The notes: generated from the letters alone by a model not told the origin. DNA of 64,000 nucleotides from Nymphalis io (GCF_905147045.1 NC_065904.1:7812001-7876000), one strand, 5' to 3'. Shown: positions 1-12,955, counted from the stretch's first letter. A program made the numbers and translations.

Positions 1-41
1 ATGTCCTATGTGCCCGTAATTACCCTGGCTCACTCATCCCA
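1..41 (-). repeat. Fragment of the A-tailed SINE-like family R3
   Basis: The first 41 bases match, in reverse, the middle of the dispersed family called R3 in this annotation, around the segment gagccagtgtaattacaggc. The copy is cut by the window edge on the left and breaks off near 41. It is diverged from the young copies at 53, 58 and 59 kb. Confidence 0.6.
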
Positions 42-332
42 GCATATCTAAAGACGTACCTCCGAATTATGTAAGTAATCAATATTTTATTATACAAAAT
101 TATGTTTTGTAATAATAACATAGCATTTAATTGTATAATATATACTAAAATATCTAATTAAATCTTATTGTTAGTTAAATACTTACAAGAACATTCAGAG
201 TTATTATAAGCCGATTCTTTCGGCCTGTTTTAATTGAAAAATAAAAACATTATCGCGAACAAGAACACTTACGAAGAGAGTAGCACCAACACAAAAAAGG
301 AGATTAATCCCAATTATTTGATTGGTCAATAC

Positions 333-593
333 TCAAAGTCGGATACAATGGAGCCTACTCGGTGACGACAGAGCTTTTATCGTTCTCGACAATTGCTTCA
401 TCATAAACTGCTTGAATGGAGCTCCTTGACGTCTGTCGCTTTTGTACGTCACTCGCCAGTAATGGTACGCATTGCTTGTTATTGATTTTACTAACCTAGC
501 CTGATTAAGTTCATCTTTAATAAAATCAACCTCTTTTTTATAGTATGAATGATTAAACATTTTGTCCATAGAATAGGAATTGCGATACAACAA
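333..593 (-). other. Unrecognised open frame of up to 86 codons
   Basis: An open frame on the minus strand. The first true ATG is at 569-567, leaving 78 codons; the upstream part would need a non-ATG start. The product is basic and mixed (KEVDFIKDELNQARLV near the start, AYHYWRVTYKSDRRQ in the middle), with no signal peptide, membrane span or motif I recognise. It is more protein-like than most random frames in this AT-rich DNA, so it could be an isolated exon or a transposon relic. I assign no function. Confidence 0.15.
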
Positions 594-641
594 TCATATA
601 CCATATCGACTAATTAATCTTTACGTTATAAGTTGAATATA

Positions 642-2276
642 CACTGGCCGCCAAAAAAATCGACCCACCCGTATTTTTTTACTTACAAAGTTGTTATCTT
701 AACTATGCGACGACCTAGGTGGATTGTTTTACTTATGGGATTACATTTAACATTTTATTACCCACTTGATATTGATTTGGAGGAGTTGTAAGTGTTATTG
801 AGGATATTTGGAATATTTTTAAAGTATTGATAAGAAAACGTTACTTTGTGCACAAAGTGCATGGTTAGTTTATTTCCAGTTCTTAACGCGGAGTCATCTC
901 GGTTCGATGTTTATTATTGATTAAGTGTATGAAACTTTGTTGAAACAATAATTTTAATAAGTTTAAACATAAAAAATGAATACTACTGAAGCAGAAGCTG
1001 CTCAAGTCGTAGCTCTTATTCATGAGGGGTTAAGTCAGCGAAATGTAGCTAGAACACTAAAATTAAGTCGTTCAGCGGTGCGAAGAGTGTACAAACGCTA
1101 CTTGGAGACTGGGGAGTATCGCCGGAGACCAGGATCTGGCAGGGGGCATGTCACGAACCCGACCGATGACCGTTTTATTGGTTTGACGTCTTTAAGAAAC
1201 CGACATCTTTCGGCTGTTGACGTTCAAGGTAGACTCCGAGAAAGTCGTGGAGTGTCTGTGAGTAAAAATACTGTAAGAAGAAGACTTCGAGAGCAAAACT
1301 TAACCCCTCACAAGCCAGCAACAGGACCAAAACTCACAGCATCCCATCGACAAGCAAGACTACAATTTGCTAGGCAGCACGTCGATTGGACACTGGACCA
1401 ATGGGAGACAGTATTGTTCAGTGATGAAAGTGAAATGTGTTCAGCCGAATGTCTCTAGTAGGCTCTGATGGACGACGTAACGTCATGCGAAGGTCAGGAG
1501 AACGCTACTCTCAGTGTTGCATTCGAGAAACAGTCCGATTTGGTGGAGGCTCTACAATGTTTTGGGGAGGTATTTCTTTGACGGGACGCACAGAGCTGGT
1601 TTTTTCCGTAATCGTGCTGTTAATGCTGAAACTTACATAACGGACATTCTGGAGCCTCATGTGATGCCTTACGCTGGATATATTGGGGATAATTTCCAAC
1701 TTATGCACGACAACGCACGACCTCACGTCGCTAGAATTGTTAAAGACTATCTCAGGGAAGTCGAAATTCCAGTTATGCAGTGGCCAGCCAATAGTCCGTA
1801 CTTAAACCCGATAGAGCACCTCTGGGACCAGCTAAAACGTACGGTTCGAGCACGAAATCCAATTCCAGAAACCCTGAATCAATTGGAAGCTGCCCTAACT
1901 GAAGAATGGCAACGGACCCCACAGGATGACATTAAAAAGCTAATCAGGTCACTTAATAGGCGTATGCAGGCAGTGATTAGGTCAAGAGGAGGAAACACTC
2001 CCTATTAAAGTAAGATTTAAGCACCCAAATTTAAAAACAAACGGCATAATCGTTTTGTACACAAAAAAATAAAATTGCGTAAAATTTTGTGTTTTCGTGT
2101 TTTGTCACATATTTACCTAAAAACCTATTTTTTGCGCACTATTTCTGTTTTTGTACAATCCTACAATTGCATTTTTTCATTATCAATCTTAAAAATATAA
2201 ATATGTGGTAGTTTAAAACCATACGATAGCTTTTTTACAAAAAATGTAGGTGGGTCGATTTTTTTGGAGGCCAGTG
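642..2276 (+). mobile_element. Tc1/mariner-superfamily DNA transposon, full length but inactive
   Basis: The element has terminal inverted repeats of about 28 bp. The left end is cactggccgccaaaaaaatc from 642; the right end reads in reverse as the same sequence with one mismatch, finishing at 2276. TA dinucleotides flank both ends (640-641 and 2277-2278), the target duplication expected of Tc1/mariner insertions. The 1635-bp length and one internal transposase reading direction fit the Tc1 group. It lies on the plus strand, downstream of exon 2 of the minus-strand Galpha-o gene, probably within one of its later introns. The transposase frame is broken, so the copy is non-autonomous, but both ends look intact enough to be mobilised in trans. 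Confidence 0.93.
976..2008 (+). pseudogene. Tc1-like DD34E transposase, two frameshifts
   Basis: Three overlapping frames make up one transposase: 976 to about 1437, about 1437 to 1600, and about 1600 to 2008. The N-terminus carries a paired-like helix-turn-helix (GLSQRNVARTLKLSRSAVRR) and a basic GRPR-like linker. The first catalytic Asp is in VLFSDES, the second in MHDNARPH, and the acid is the Glu of NPIEHLW; the last two are 34 residues apart, the DD34E spacing of Tc1 elements. The first frameshift falls just after the first Asp. The second is probably a one-base slip in the T-run near 1597-1605. All three catalytic residues survive, so decay is recent to moderate. Confidence 0.9.
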
Positions 2277-2278
2277 TA

Positions 2279-3420
2279 GAAAGAGAACCATTAATAATTG
2301 TAATCATAATAACCTAGCACCTAACCCCCCCTTACACCCCCTCCTTACACGCGGCGAAAACTAGTTAGGTATATAAGTTACAATTATGTAACATTTCTTG
2401 CCGTACATAGTAACTAAAGTAAATATTTATAAAGTGTAACACTTATATCAACAGAGTCATCTACCAACCGTTATTATGCAGTTTCAGATATTCGCTCGTA
2501 AGACAACTGATAAGGATGTCATTCATAAGCAAACGATATATTGAGGCGGCTTCGTTGCACAGATTTGCATACACAGATTTCCTATGCCTCTTCACGTGAT
2601 GTGTGTTACACTCTGCAACCGTTCAGCTGCGTCGTGGCTTATTGTGTGTCCAGTTAGACATTATAAATTACCCCTTGTCCGATTTGTGACGTCACAAATT
2701 GCCGGACACAGGCGATATTATATTGCACAAATACTTCCCAACTCTTTAGATGAGGCGAGCATCCAATACTAGCGACAAGTTTTGGCGCAGGACCAAGGCT
2801 TGACGAGCTTTTCAAGGCATGAGAATGTAAAACTCCCAACTTCAATCCAAATAAAAAAGATAGCAACTAGATAACTGGAAACCATGAAAAATAATAATAT
2901 CGATATTTTCATATCGAAACAAGTATAAGATACATCAACCACTTGTACTTGAATAATTTTATTTATACGAAGGTACGTCATAGTGAAAAATCGATCCATA
3001 AATTAAACACCTCAATATGCTTCGTTAGACTAATAATGACTTGCGTGCAGTAAGGAATAATTATTCAATGTGCGCTTTCTGTTACAATATCGTTATTCAA
3101 ATTGCATCATGCAAATGGCGTTTGTTAATTACTTTGATTACGAAATCGAATCAATGTGACAAAAATATTATTAAAGAAAAATAATATATTTCAATACTGT
3201 CTTGCTTAGCAAAAAATATAAAACAGAATCAATCGCATAGTGAATTATTTGCAGTTACGAGTATTGTTCGCACCTATTTAATACTGTAACATAACGATTC
3301 AGAAGAGCCTATTTGAATAAGGATTTTTTTTAAATATTTATATCAATTTATAATCTCACATTTTTTTGAATTTATTATAAAAGTTAGAACATGAAACTTA
3401 CATTATTAAATACTAAGTTA
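2279..3420. other. Non-coding stretch beside the Tc1 element
   Basis: No convincing gene. Short frames on both strands lack family resemblance. I searched the minus strand for further Galpha-o exons (the segment following KQMK in the family) and saw none, so those exons should lie beyond position 1. The only structured element is the CRE-type palindrome at 2682-2699. Confidence 0.5.
2682..2699. promoter_or_regulatory. Perfect 18-bp palindrome with CRE core
   Basis: atttgtgac/gtcacaaat is self-complementary and contains TGACGTCA, the consensus CREB/ATF site. Flanking tgtccg (left) and cggaca (right) extend the symmetry with a small offset. Binding is inferred from consensus only; it could equally be the core of a decayed palindromic repeat. 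Confidence 0.3.
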
Positions 3421-3423
3421 GGA

Positions 3424-3700
3424 TGATGTTCCCTTGACCGATTTCCACCACGACACCCAAGAGATTAGCCAGTTGGCTAGAACATAATATTTTGCACAAG
3501 TGTGTGCGCAAACACATATGCACTCTCTATTCCTTCAGTTCAGGCGCAGGACAAACGGCTTTACGTTTCCGAGGCCCGGAAATATACTCACTTTAAACTT
3601 TCAGACTCCGGGCTGCTACTGAGAATTTTGGACAGAAAAATCCAATAACTTATTATTGACCCGGCCTGGGATTTGGAGCTACTAGACCAACGAGACAGTC
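3424..3700 (-). repeat. SINE-1 (tRNA-derived), diverged copy
   Basis: Shares with the better copies at 35.5 and 56.7 kb the head 'gactgcctcgttggtctagt' (here changed to gactgtctcgt, read on the minus strand from 3700), the central agactccgggctgctactg block and the 3' part near 3430. Part of the tRNA-like B-box region is deleted. An old copy. Confidence 0.75.
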
Positions 3701-3899
3701 TTTGTTATAGAATATTAGTGACAGGCGACTCTACGCTTGATTGCGATTTTTAAATTATTGTTTGAATGGTTATTGCGATTGAACAGACTTATTTCGAATT
3801 AATTAGAAGGCGGCGAAATTTCTCTGTTTTACCTATTAATTAATTTGTTTTTCTGACACTACATACACTCGTCTAAGTGATGCACTTTTCAAAGATTCC

Positions 3900-4000
3900 A
3901 TCTCACATACAAAATATATAGATAAGTATATCATATATATAATATTCATATATATATATATATGAATATTTATGAATATTATATAATATTATTAAAGATA
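3900..4000. repeat. AT dinucleotide-rich tract
   Basis: A low-complexity (TA)n-like tract, with the longest pure run around 3950-3963, just downstream (minus strand) of Galpha-o exon 2. Probably polymorphic; no coding content. Confidence 0.7.
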
Positions 4001-4011
4001 ATGCTACTTAC

Positions 4012-4054
4012 TTCATTTGTTTAACTATAGTACTCTTTCCCGACTCGCCAGCAC
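4012..4054 (-). CDS. Galphao: G-protein alpha-o, exon 2 (P-loop exon)
   Basis: A 43-bp exon bounded by tttcag acceptor (4056-4055) and gtaag donor (4011-4007). Joined after the single G left by either first exon, it encodes GAGESGKSTIVKQM plus two bases of the next Lys codon. This is the G1/P-loop of heterotrimeric Galpha subunits, which binds the GTP phosphates; Lys and Ser of GKS are the nucleotide- and Mg-contacting residues. Exon size (43 bp) and phases (1 in, 2 out) match animal Galpha-i/o genes. Later exons, carrying the switch regions and the C-terminal receptor contact, are not visible and must lie left of the window. It would be easily missed because no long open frame covers it. Confidence 0.93.
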
Positions 4055-6039
4055 CTGAAATAAAATTTCAAATTAATATTCGTATACATTTTAATGCTAT
4101 TCGATAAGGATTTCAAAATCAGTCAAATAGGCTAAAGTTATTACAAGAAACAATCTCATTTGTGTCGAATTAAATATTTTATTGTATTGTTGTAAATATC
4201 ACTTTATAAAAATAATAATATTTGGGTCTTTAAGTTCTAAGAGGATATATTTATGAATAAGATATATTTTATGATTTATATATATTATAAGATTATTTTA
4301 AGATATATTTTATGAATAAGATAGCTATGTAGCCATTATTTACACGTAGAGATAACAGGTTCGAATTTGGGCAGACCGATTTTTTTTTTTTGAAGCGAAA
4401 ATTGCAGAGGTGTACTTAACACCTTTACATTTATATAACGTATATTTTGAAAACTTACTCGCTCAATGACTATTTTAAAATAATAATGAATCTATAACAT
4501 CGTTTTTATAACACAATCGTTTTAATACAATATAATTGTTATGAAATACATTCGTTTAGTTCTATTTTTTTTAATATAATAATATAATAGCACGTGAAGA
4601 ATTTTACAATGGCGCCGATCAGTAATACACGATCAACTATAATTTTGCTGAACTTAAGACTAGCTATCCTTTTTGATGACATGCATCAAACAGAGATACT
4701 AATACTTAAAATAGGTAATTGGTTTAAAAATGGTATACAGTTTGCCCGTCTGGTTAAATAAGGTTTTAGAATATGAAAAATGATTATCTTTTTTTATATA
4801 GCTAAAGTTAGTTTTATTTAAAGGCACTAACCTCAGTAGATAGATTAAAAAAAATCGTTAGCTCATTCATTAAGAAAAGATATATAGACTATACATATAA
4901 TAACATCAAGCTACCACTCACAAGGGCTGGAGCAGTAATGCAGGTGAAACCGCGCAGTACATTAGTATTATAAATAATATTAATTACTTAAAACATCGAC
5001 TGTTATCACAGTTTTCTGTTACCTTTTTTTTTGTTTCTATTAGTTTTTAGAGAGTATTTCGCCGATGTCACAAATAAAATAACAAAAAATCGAAAATATT
5101 TTTGTTTATTTCGTTATTAAATTACACATAAACTAAGCAATGAATCGACGCCTACGAGTTACATATAATACAGTACATAGGCTAGGGGATGACATCAACT
5201 TTTAATCCCGGAAAATGCACGGCAGAAAACCAGGAAATTAAAAGTTGCGAAGAATAAACGGTAGAAATCATGTATATTTTCTTTTATCTTCTATAAATTG
5301 TAACGGAACGCAATATATAGTATAAGTTGATAGGTTAAGAATAGACGTTAACACGAATAAAAAGCACCGCAATAAAACCAGTAATAATATAAAAACAGTT
5401 AATTGCCTCACGAATGTAAACCGTACTTTTTCAACTGAATGTATGTCTCGTATCTGAAATAAAAATAGAAGAGAAAATAGGATTACTACAGCGGGATTTT
5501 CGGTCGTTGATGTCGAGAAACACGATACGAACGCAAGCTTTCGAAACAAAACATTTTAAGATTTCAAAATAAAAATGTATACAATGTGTACCTATGTCAA
5601 TCTTTTCTTTCTTTTGGAACGAACACATAGCCATTTATTCAAATAATTAAAAAAACAGCAAGTACAGTAAGCCCGAAAAATGTCCCACTGTTTGTAAAGG
5701 GCCTTTCCTATCATAAAGTTCTTCTTAAGCGCTAGTCCAATGGTGGATAACTCCAGGCGGATATGCGTGTGGAACAATTTCATCCAACACATGTGCGGAA
5801 TTACTCAAGATGTTTTCTTTCTCCGCCTTACACAATATAAATTATAATCACAAATTAATCATATGAAAAATGTTATACGTAATCTTAGTAAAATCCACGT
5901 GTTAGATCGACTGGGCCATCGCGGTTCAAAATTATTTAATATTCTAGTGACTACTGACCCACTCGCACTGACTGACTAGTGGACCCACTCCGACTTTGGT
6001 CGGGTACGGGTAGCACTAAGACTATTTAAAAGAATTCTA

Positions 6040-6318
6040 CTAGTGGTAGAACTTTGTGCAAGCTCGTCTGGGTACCACCCACTCATCAGATATTCTACCG
6101 CAAAACAGCAGTACTTGGTATTGTTGTGTTCCGGTTAGAAGGGTGAGTGAGCCAGTGTAATTACAGGCACAAGGGACACAACATCTTAGTTCCCAAGGTT
6201 GGTGGCGCATTGGTGATGTAAGCGATGGTTAACATTTCTTACAATGCCAATGTCTAAGGGCGTTTGGTGACCACTTACCATCAGGTGGCCCATATGCTCG
6301 TCCGCCTTCCTATTCTAT
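6040..6318 (+). repeat. R3 family, near-complete copy
   Basis: Matches the family head ctggtggtagggctttgtgc (here tagtggtagaactttgtgca) through to the tail tccgccttcctattctat. The A-tail is lost, replaced by gttcctttt. An older copy, in the large Galpha-o intron. Confidence 0.85.
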
Positions 6319-6718
6319 GTTCCTTTTAGTTTATCTTAATCGATTCAATTCTCGAGACCTAAAACTTTAACCGATGAGTCATCGAATATTATCATAACGT
6401 TAGCTAATTTGCAAGTAATTATCATTAATTATTTTACTTAAAGCTTAAGCCCTCAAGTAGATGTCTGATAGTAAAAACAGAACAAAATCACCAATGTAGT
6501 TTCTTATATTAACGCGGACATACATATACCGCAACAAGGCAAAGTTTACGAATTATTGGGAAGAAACCTTAAGTTTTATATGATAAATTCCATAGTATAG
6601 GTTGACAAATAATTAAAAATAAGATAATAATAAACCCTCAGATATAGTTAAAAAGTAGGAGAGGGAGATTTAACTGATAATTGTAATTTTATAGTATTTT
6701 TAAATACAAAAAAGTAAA

Positions 6719-6772
6719 GTAACAACCTGTTCATATACCACCGCTGGGCTAAGGCATCCTCTCTGTTTTAGT
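6719..6772 (-). repeat. SINE-2 tail fragment
   Basis: Reads agtaacaacctgttcatata then ccgctgggctaaggcatcct, the diverged 3' end of the tRNA-derived family called SINE-2 here, in reverse orientation. Confidence 0.65.
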
Positions 6773-9700
6773 AGAATTCATTTATAATAATATATATCAT
6801 GTAATTTGGCACTAAAAATAATTTCTTGGACAATAATAATCAATAAAAAAGACATAATAGGTAACGTAGGCGTTGCAAAAGTAACCCTGTCAAATACCAG
6901 GTCTGATGATTGTGACCCCGCTTGTATCTAATTGGCTCGCCGTCGACGCGAATGGCCGATCTTTGACCTCCCGATACACATATCACCTACAGACTCCACT
7001 CTTGATTCAATTTATAGTAGCAATCACACAATTGTTGTTACCTTCAAAGAACGAATCATATAAAATAACTAACGAGTATGAAATTGGAGATAATTACCTA
7101 TGATAATTACTTAATCGTATGTGTTCATTATTACAATATCTTGTGATAGTATTATCTATTGTCAAAATATTTTGATATACCACTTATTATACGTTATTTT
7201 TAGCTTGGAGCCGCGATGGTGCTATGTCAATTGTCTCGTGTCGGTAGGATCCGAATACTCATGATGTTTATCAAAAGGCAAACGATTCAATATCTTGGAC
7301 GCTTGCTTCAACTTATACTGCTGCCAACCTCCAGTAATGGTTGGATACCCCAAGAAGAAGAATTCAGATACAAATATTTTGATTCTGAATACTGAATCAA
7401 ATTTTAAATCGAATCATGTCAATCTCGCATTCAATTTGCTCTTAAAAGATTATTCAAAATAACCACGAACACGAAGTTACATAAAATATTAAACCCGTCA
7501 ATCTTCGGATATTTTATCAGCGTGATCTGATGTGTCGAAATAGGGGCTTTTGTGATATCATCGTGATAAAACCGTTGGTCGCGTGCTCGAGCGCGGACCG
7601 CGTGATAAACCTGTCTGTAACATCCGACCTGCCGGCTTTTTGGTAACGTTAAACGATAGGGTTATTTAAGTTTCAACAACGTCACTGATAGACAGCGAAA
7701 CGATCCCAATCCGTACCATAAAATATTTTGTATACATAATACGTAACATATTTTATATTACATTGTCACCAACAAATTACATAGATATATTTATTATGTT
7801 AAAATATGGGTTAGATATCCCGTTTGTGAATGACATTACAAATAAATCAAAATGATAAAATGTAAGGCATGATAATGCGTAGAATTGTTGCTATATTGGA
7901 TCGTAAAATATATTATAAAACAGATATTTTAGGTTTTACAAAATAGGTCGTTGAATTTATTATTTGTTATGTGATTGAAGAAATATGCTCCATTATAATG
8001 TACAAATAAATAAAAAAGTTAAAGAATTAGTATTTTAAAACAGCTTTAACGGAAGATTTAGTAAAACAACACTTCTATGGTTGAAAAAATAAAATAGTTC
8101 GAACTTTATTATTAACGCCTAAACGACAGGCTGTGTTATTCTTGTTTCATTTTCTAAAATAAATTCTGATCTAGACAAAATATTACCACGAGTGACCTGT
8201 AGCGTATGTATTCGTTAATAATGTTGTCCAAATAAGAACGTGTAAAAGTAATTGGAAGGACGTGATAGATTAGGTTTCTCAATGGGGCGTTAAGATGTCG
8301 TGATAAGATATAAGGTTATGGGCTCAATCATCAGAATCAATACTTTAACATTAGATGTGACAAGACTAAAAAATATATATTTAGCATTTAAAACGTTATG
8401 TTTAAGACTTGAGTACAAAAGAATCGGCGAAAATCATCAACAATTCCTTTAAGTTGTTTCGAATGTAAGCCGAATTTGACTTGCAATTTTTTTTATATCA
8501 TATTTTAAGATTAGATGGTCCATGCGAAAGACCTAAGATAACTAAGATAGAGGAGATATCTTACTTGGTAATTGAATGAGATGAAATATATATAGGGCGT
8601 ATTTACAATTATAAGTCGTTTTTTAAAAAAAATATACTACGCGCGAATAAAGCAATCGTAGGTATTAAATAAAATTCACATCGTTCGGCCTATGAATGTT
8701 TATTTGCATATGTAAAACGATTTAATTAGTAAATGGCTTTCAATTAATTGTAAAAAAGCAGTGCGCCGTCTAAAAGTATAAAATAAATAAAAAAATGCAA
8801 AGTAAGCAGCTTGGAAATTTTATCCGAGCCTGCAATGCGCCCTTCGCCGTCAGTCGGAGAATTTTGATTTACCATTAGAGTGCACGAAAAAATCCTATTT
8901 CCATTGCGAAATTAAAACGCTAATGAATCTTATGAACCTCGTTACAAATTAGAGTTAAAGCTATTTTAAGATTAAGTTCAATGGATATTAGTTACTAACT
9001 TATTTTTTTCGATTCTCGTCTTCAAGATGAAAACACATACTGAGTCATACAGAAAAAAATCTTAATAAATGACTAATAAAGTCCACCACTTCCTTATATG
9101 AATATATCTAAATAGATAGGTACTTAATACTTAACAGACATTGGATTTAACTAATGTATTGTGCGATTTTAAGATTACAAGCTATGTTATTACATAATTT
9201 ATTGATGTTAAAATTTAAGGTACTTCTACAGGCAGTCATAAAATTCCATTTTGAAGTATTTCGTAAGTTGTTCAATCATTTTTATTATAATGAGCACAAA
9301 ATATACCAAAATATGTCTCCATTTTCATGTAGACTATTTATATGTAGTTATTGTTGAATAATGATAACAATTTATTAAATTTCATATAATTAAATTTAAC
9401 TCAATTAATAATTTGAATTATATATAAAAACCAAGTAATGAAATCTAAGTTATAAGTTACTACTGTAACCAGGAAAACATAAATATTTTATATACATTTA
9501 CGCTACTGTAAGTGCTAAAGTATGTCAATATTATATCTCATTTCAAAAATGCAAAAAATCATATTGATTTTTGTAATAATGAATTGATAGTTATAAACAC
9601 AAAGGTTACCACAAAAACAGCAAATGAAAAATATTATTGTATACAAATAAAATATAAGGAAATAATTGGCTATATGGGAGCCATATTAGTTATTGTTTAT

Positions 9701-10689
9701 AATATAATAGTTTTGCATTGTTAATTATTGCTTATGACGATGTATTATACTTATATTATAGTAGGTATGTAAACAGTAAAATATTTTTTCATCTGTACAA
9801 ATAATTACATTATAGTTGTAAACTGTATTAATTAAGTATTTTGTTGTTAATTGATTTTTCAAAGGAATTTCCTTTTTTTTATGTAATTTTTTCAGTGGTA
9901 GATTTTTGACATTAAATAAGCAATTGTAACGTTTCTATATTGAATAAAGATTTTTGACTTTGACAGCTATGCACTTATTTTTTTAATTTTTCATTATTAT
10001 CTGTTTCAATTATTTAAAGATTGCAGTAACAGCCTCATTACGATAAATACTATGTTAAGATTTATCTATCAGTCAAGTCTATAATAAAAATATAGGATGC
10101 ATAATATAACCCATATGTATGTATATATGTATTTGATATTTTTTCAGGTGAACATGTACTTGTTCATGTGAACATTAATGTACTTTAACATACCAAATAG
10201 GTATTTTAAACAAAACAAAATATGGTTAGTTATTATACCCTCAATATAAGCAATCATTTTATTCATTTGATTAATGAAAGTAAATGAAATGCATGTTAAC
10301 CAAGTTTATACTTCATATTTAAACATATGATGATCAACCATACATACCAAGAATAATTATATATAAATTAGACACGAAATTTAATTAAATAGTATATGGT
10401 AAAAAATAAAATTAGCATTATGAATGTGAAATCATTGCTACGAAAAGGATAAAAAATGCCAACCCTTGGGTTATTTTACTGACAGTGCTTATTTAAAAAT
10501 AGGTTAATTTGGATAAAGATACTATAAGAAAATATTGTATTGAATAAAATTAAGTGTTGTTTATGACCCTAAATCTTCTTATATATAAAGTTATATATTT
10601 CATCAAATACATATGTATTGTCTAATAAGAAAAGACAAAACCTGTTATTTTAGGATACAACCATTATTGTAAAATGGTAATATTAATAA

Positions 10690-10770
10690 ATTTAAACACA
10701 TATATATATATATTAATGTGATACATTTATGTAATAAAAGTATTACATAAATGTATCGCATTGTTTAAAT
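10690..10770. repeat. Snapback palindrome interrupted by a TA tract
   Basis: Arms 10715-10736 and 10741-10762 pair over 22 bases with one T/G mismatch, around a 4-base loop (aaag). Outside them, atttaaaca (10690-10698) pairs with tgtttaaat (10762-10770), but a (TA)n tract interrupts the left side. The original structure was probably a near-perfect palindrome of about 60 bp. No target duplication was found. Confidence 0.8.
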
Positions 10771-11343
10771 TATATTGATATGTATATTATTATGAGGAAA
10801 ATGTGATATGCAGGAAAAAGTATGAAGTATTATATTACTGACATTTAAATTTTTACAAATGGTCAGTTTTATATGGAAACTTTAAAATGTTTTTCGATAT
10901 TATTGGTATCAAATTAACTGAATGAAGCCTTGACACTAATATTATCAATCAAGTGTCTCAATTTTATTGTTCAATACAAAATGTGTTTAAAAAATGATTG
11001 TGCTTATACTATATTAAGTTATTAGTATGTTAATTATGAAACAAATAAACACTTTCGTACGAATACGGAACAATGATGCATACCAGCATACTGATTACTT
11101 TCAAGAGAAAGCTAATTGCAATTCCTACATGCCTCTGACCTGATTGTATGTAATCATCAATAAATGTAACTATGTATCTATTTATTATTTTATTATATTT
11201 AAAATGAGTATTCATTAATAAAATAAATAATGTTTTATAAACCGCAAATTAAAAATTAATTTGTTCACAATTTCCACGAAACCTAATTGATAAGTTGGGG
11301 TGCGGCCATGAGTACCGGCAAGTGTATTACGGATAAATCGTAC

Positions 11344-11461
11344 CTAGCAGCAATAACTTTATATCTTTAGAGGCTTGAATGCCATCCTCTTTCAAGTCCC
11401 TCTCGATCTGTCGGCTTCGGGCAGCCGCCGCGCGCTCCTCGGCCGACTGAGTACAACCCAT
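11344..11461 (-). CDS. Galphao: G-protein alpha-o, alternative first coding exon 1b
   Basis: ATG at 11461-11459 opens [16 protein letters not shown], continuing through [16 protein letters not shown] to one base of a Gly codon, then a gtacg donor at 11343. This is the N-terminal helix of Galpha-o. Gly2 and Cys3 are the family's myristoylation and palmitoylation sites that hold the subunit on the inner plasma membrane. Length (118 bp) and phase equal exon 1a, so both can join the P-loop exon at 4054. Seven of 39 residues differ from 1a (positions 4, 5, 13, 17, 21, 22, 31). The exon sits 1.5 kb inside the gene with its own GC-rich upstream sequence, suggesting a separate promoter. Drosophila Galpha-o is also known to have two alternative N-terminal exons. 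Confidence 0.93.
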
Positions 11462-11900
11462 GTCGGCAGCTGTTCCTGTGCTCTGGCTGCCGTCCGCCCC
11501 GACTCCCGAGCCGGGCGCGCTCTCACCGCTCCCTTTGCATACGCTCCGATCGCGTCCTGCCGCCCCGGCCTAACCGGAGCCACCCTACACAACGTTAACA
11601 CTCAACACAGTAACCTAACTATATCACTGATCACTGTTTCAGCGTGTTAAAACACTTGTAAAATCGATCGAATCCCCGTAACTTTCACGATCCTATACTA
11701 AACACGACACTCAAACTCGTAACGACAGCGAAAACTTTAATTGATTTTATGAATTCATATGAGATAATGGCGGCCGGATGACAAGCACCAGCTCCACTCC
11801 GTGACGACTGACGGCGACCGCGCCCCGCTCGACTGACGTTCGGCTTGATTCGGCATCGTTCGTTCCGACTCTCTCACACATGCGTGAAACTAAATGCTCA
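11462..11900 (-). promoter_or_regulatory. GC-rich region upstream of exon 1b, likely alternative promoter/5' UTR
   Basis: Bases 11462-11600 and 11760-11850 are clearly richer in G, C and CpG than the surrounding intron and lie directly 5' (minus strand) of the exon 1b ATG. No TATA box was chosen. Inference only; a transcription start map would settle it. Confidence 0.4.
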
Positions 11901-12955
11901 CGAGAAAGATTAGTAAAATTGTGTTAAAATAATTCGTCTGCCTAAAAAGATGTTAAAATTGCGATATTTTTATATTTTGAGAACAATTAAAATTATTTCG
12001 AAACTGCTTTATACCATTAAAATAATTGCTGCTTGAAAATGTTGAAGATTTTAAGTATTACAATAGAAAATTAGATGTTTTTTAATACAATTATAGTAGA
12101 AGAAATTATTATAAATAAATTAAATTTTTAAATTATGCTGTAAATTGCTACCTTCTTGGTAACAATTTACAAGCATAATAATATTTATCAAATATTTTTA
12201 AATAAAATTATTATTGTTGATAATATTGATAACGATAAGTTATCGCTCTGCCTAATCGACATCACTTGGCAATACCCCAAAGAAGTTATAGCCTACAGGT
12301 AGTTTCTAGTGATTGAGACAACGAATGTTGTCTGATAACAAGTTAAAAGCTTCGTATAATATTTAAATAAGTAAATAGTTCTGAATTAGAGAAATACATC
12401 AACTTAACTATATTCTCCATGTAACTTTGTTTAAAATAACAAAGATCTAGAAACTTTTTTTGAATGTATGATTGTGTAAATATATGACATATTTTTTATA
12501 AAAAAAAATCTATAAATGATTTTTTTTAATAAAGCTATAATAACATTATTATTGATTATGATGAAAAGTCCCACACTAAACTGTATATGGATTTATGAAA
12601 AAAAAATGAGTCATATTTTATAGCGAATGACAAAGCCCTAGTTCATCTATCTATGGGGTACATGCTTTAGTTCATAGCTTCAATTAAGATGCTTAATAAA
12701 TAATTTTTTTTTTTTTAAATTCCATAACAAAAATGTATTGATTTGTGACGTTTGTTTTGACGCAAATAAATAGTAACTATTCTTCATCAAACTGTGTACC
12801 TGTAAGGAAATAAAAATCATAAAGCAACAAGCGGATCGGTAGTACAAATGCTCTGGATGCCGGTTTCGGAGAGAACGAACGGGCAGTCGATAGAGCACCG
12901 GCGGGCGCGGGACTTGCGCGCGCATCATCGAGAAAGAGAGAGGAAGCCCTATTAC

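Larger units (their letters stand above)
4055..11343 (-). other. Large intron of the Galpha-o gene
   Basis: A 7.3-kb AT-rich intron between exon 1b and exon 2 (8.9 kb when exon 1a is used). It contains an R3 copy (6040-6318), a SINE-2 tail fragment (6719-6772) and a large palindrome (10690-10770). A less AT-rich patch at 7500-7640 (gcgtgctcgagcgcggaccg) stands out and could be regulatory. No other coding sequence was recognised on either strand. Confidence 0.7.

Noticed and set aside
333..593. A missing Galpha-o exon
   Set aside because: The translation shares nothing with the Galpha helical or GTPase domain.
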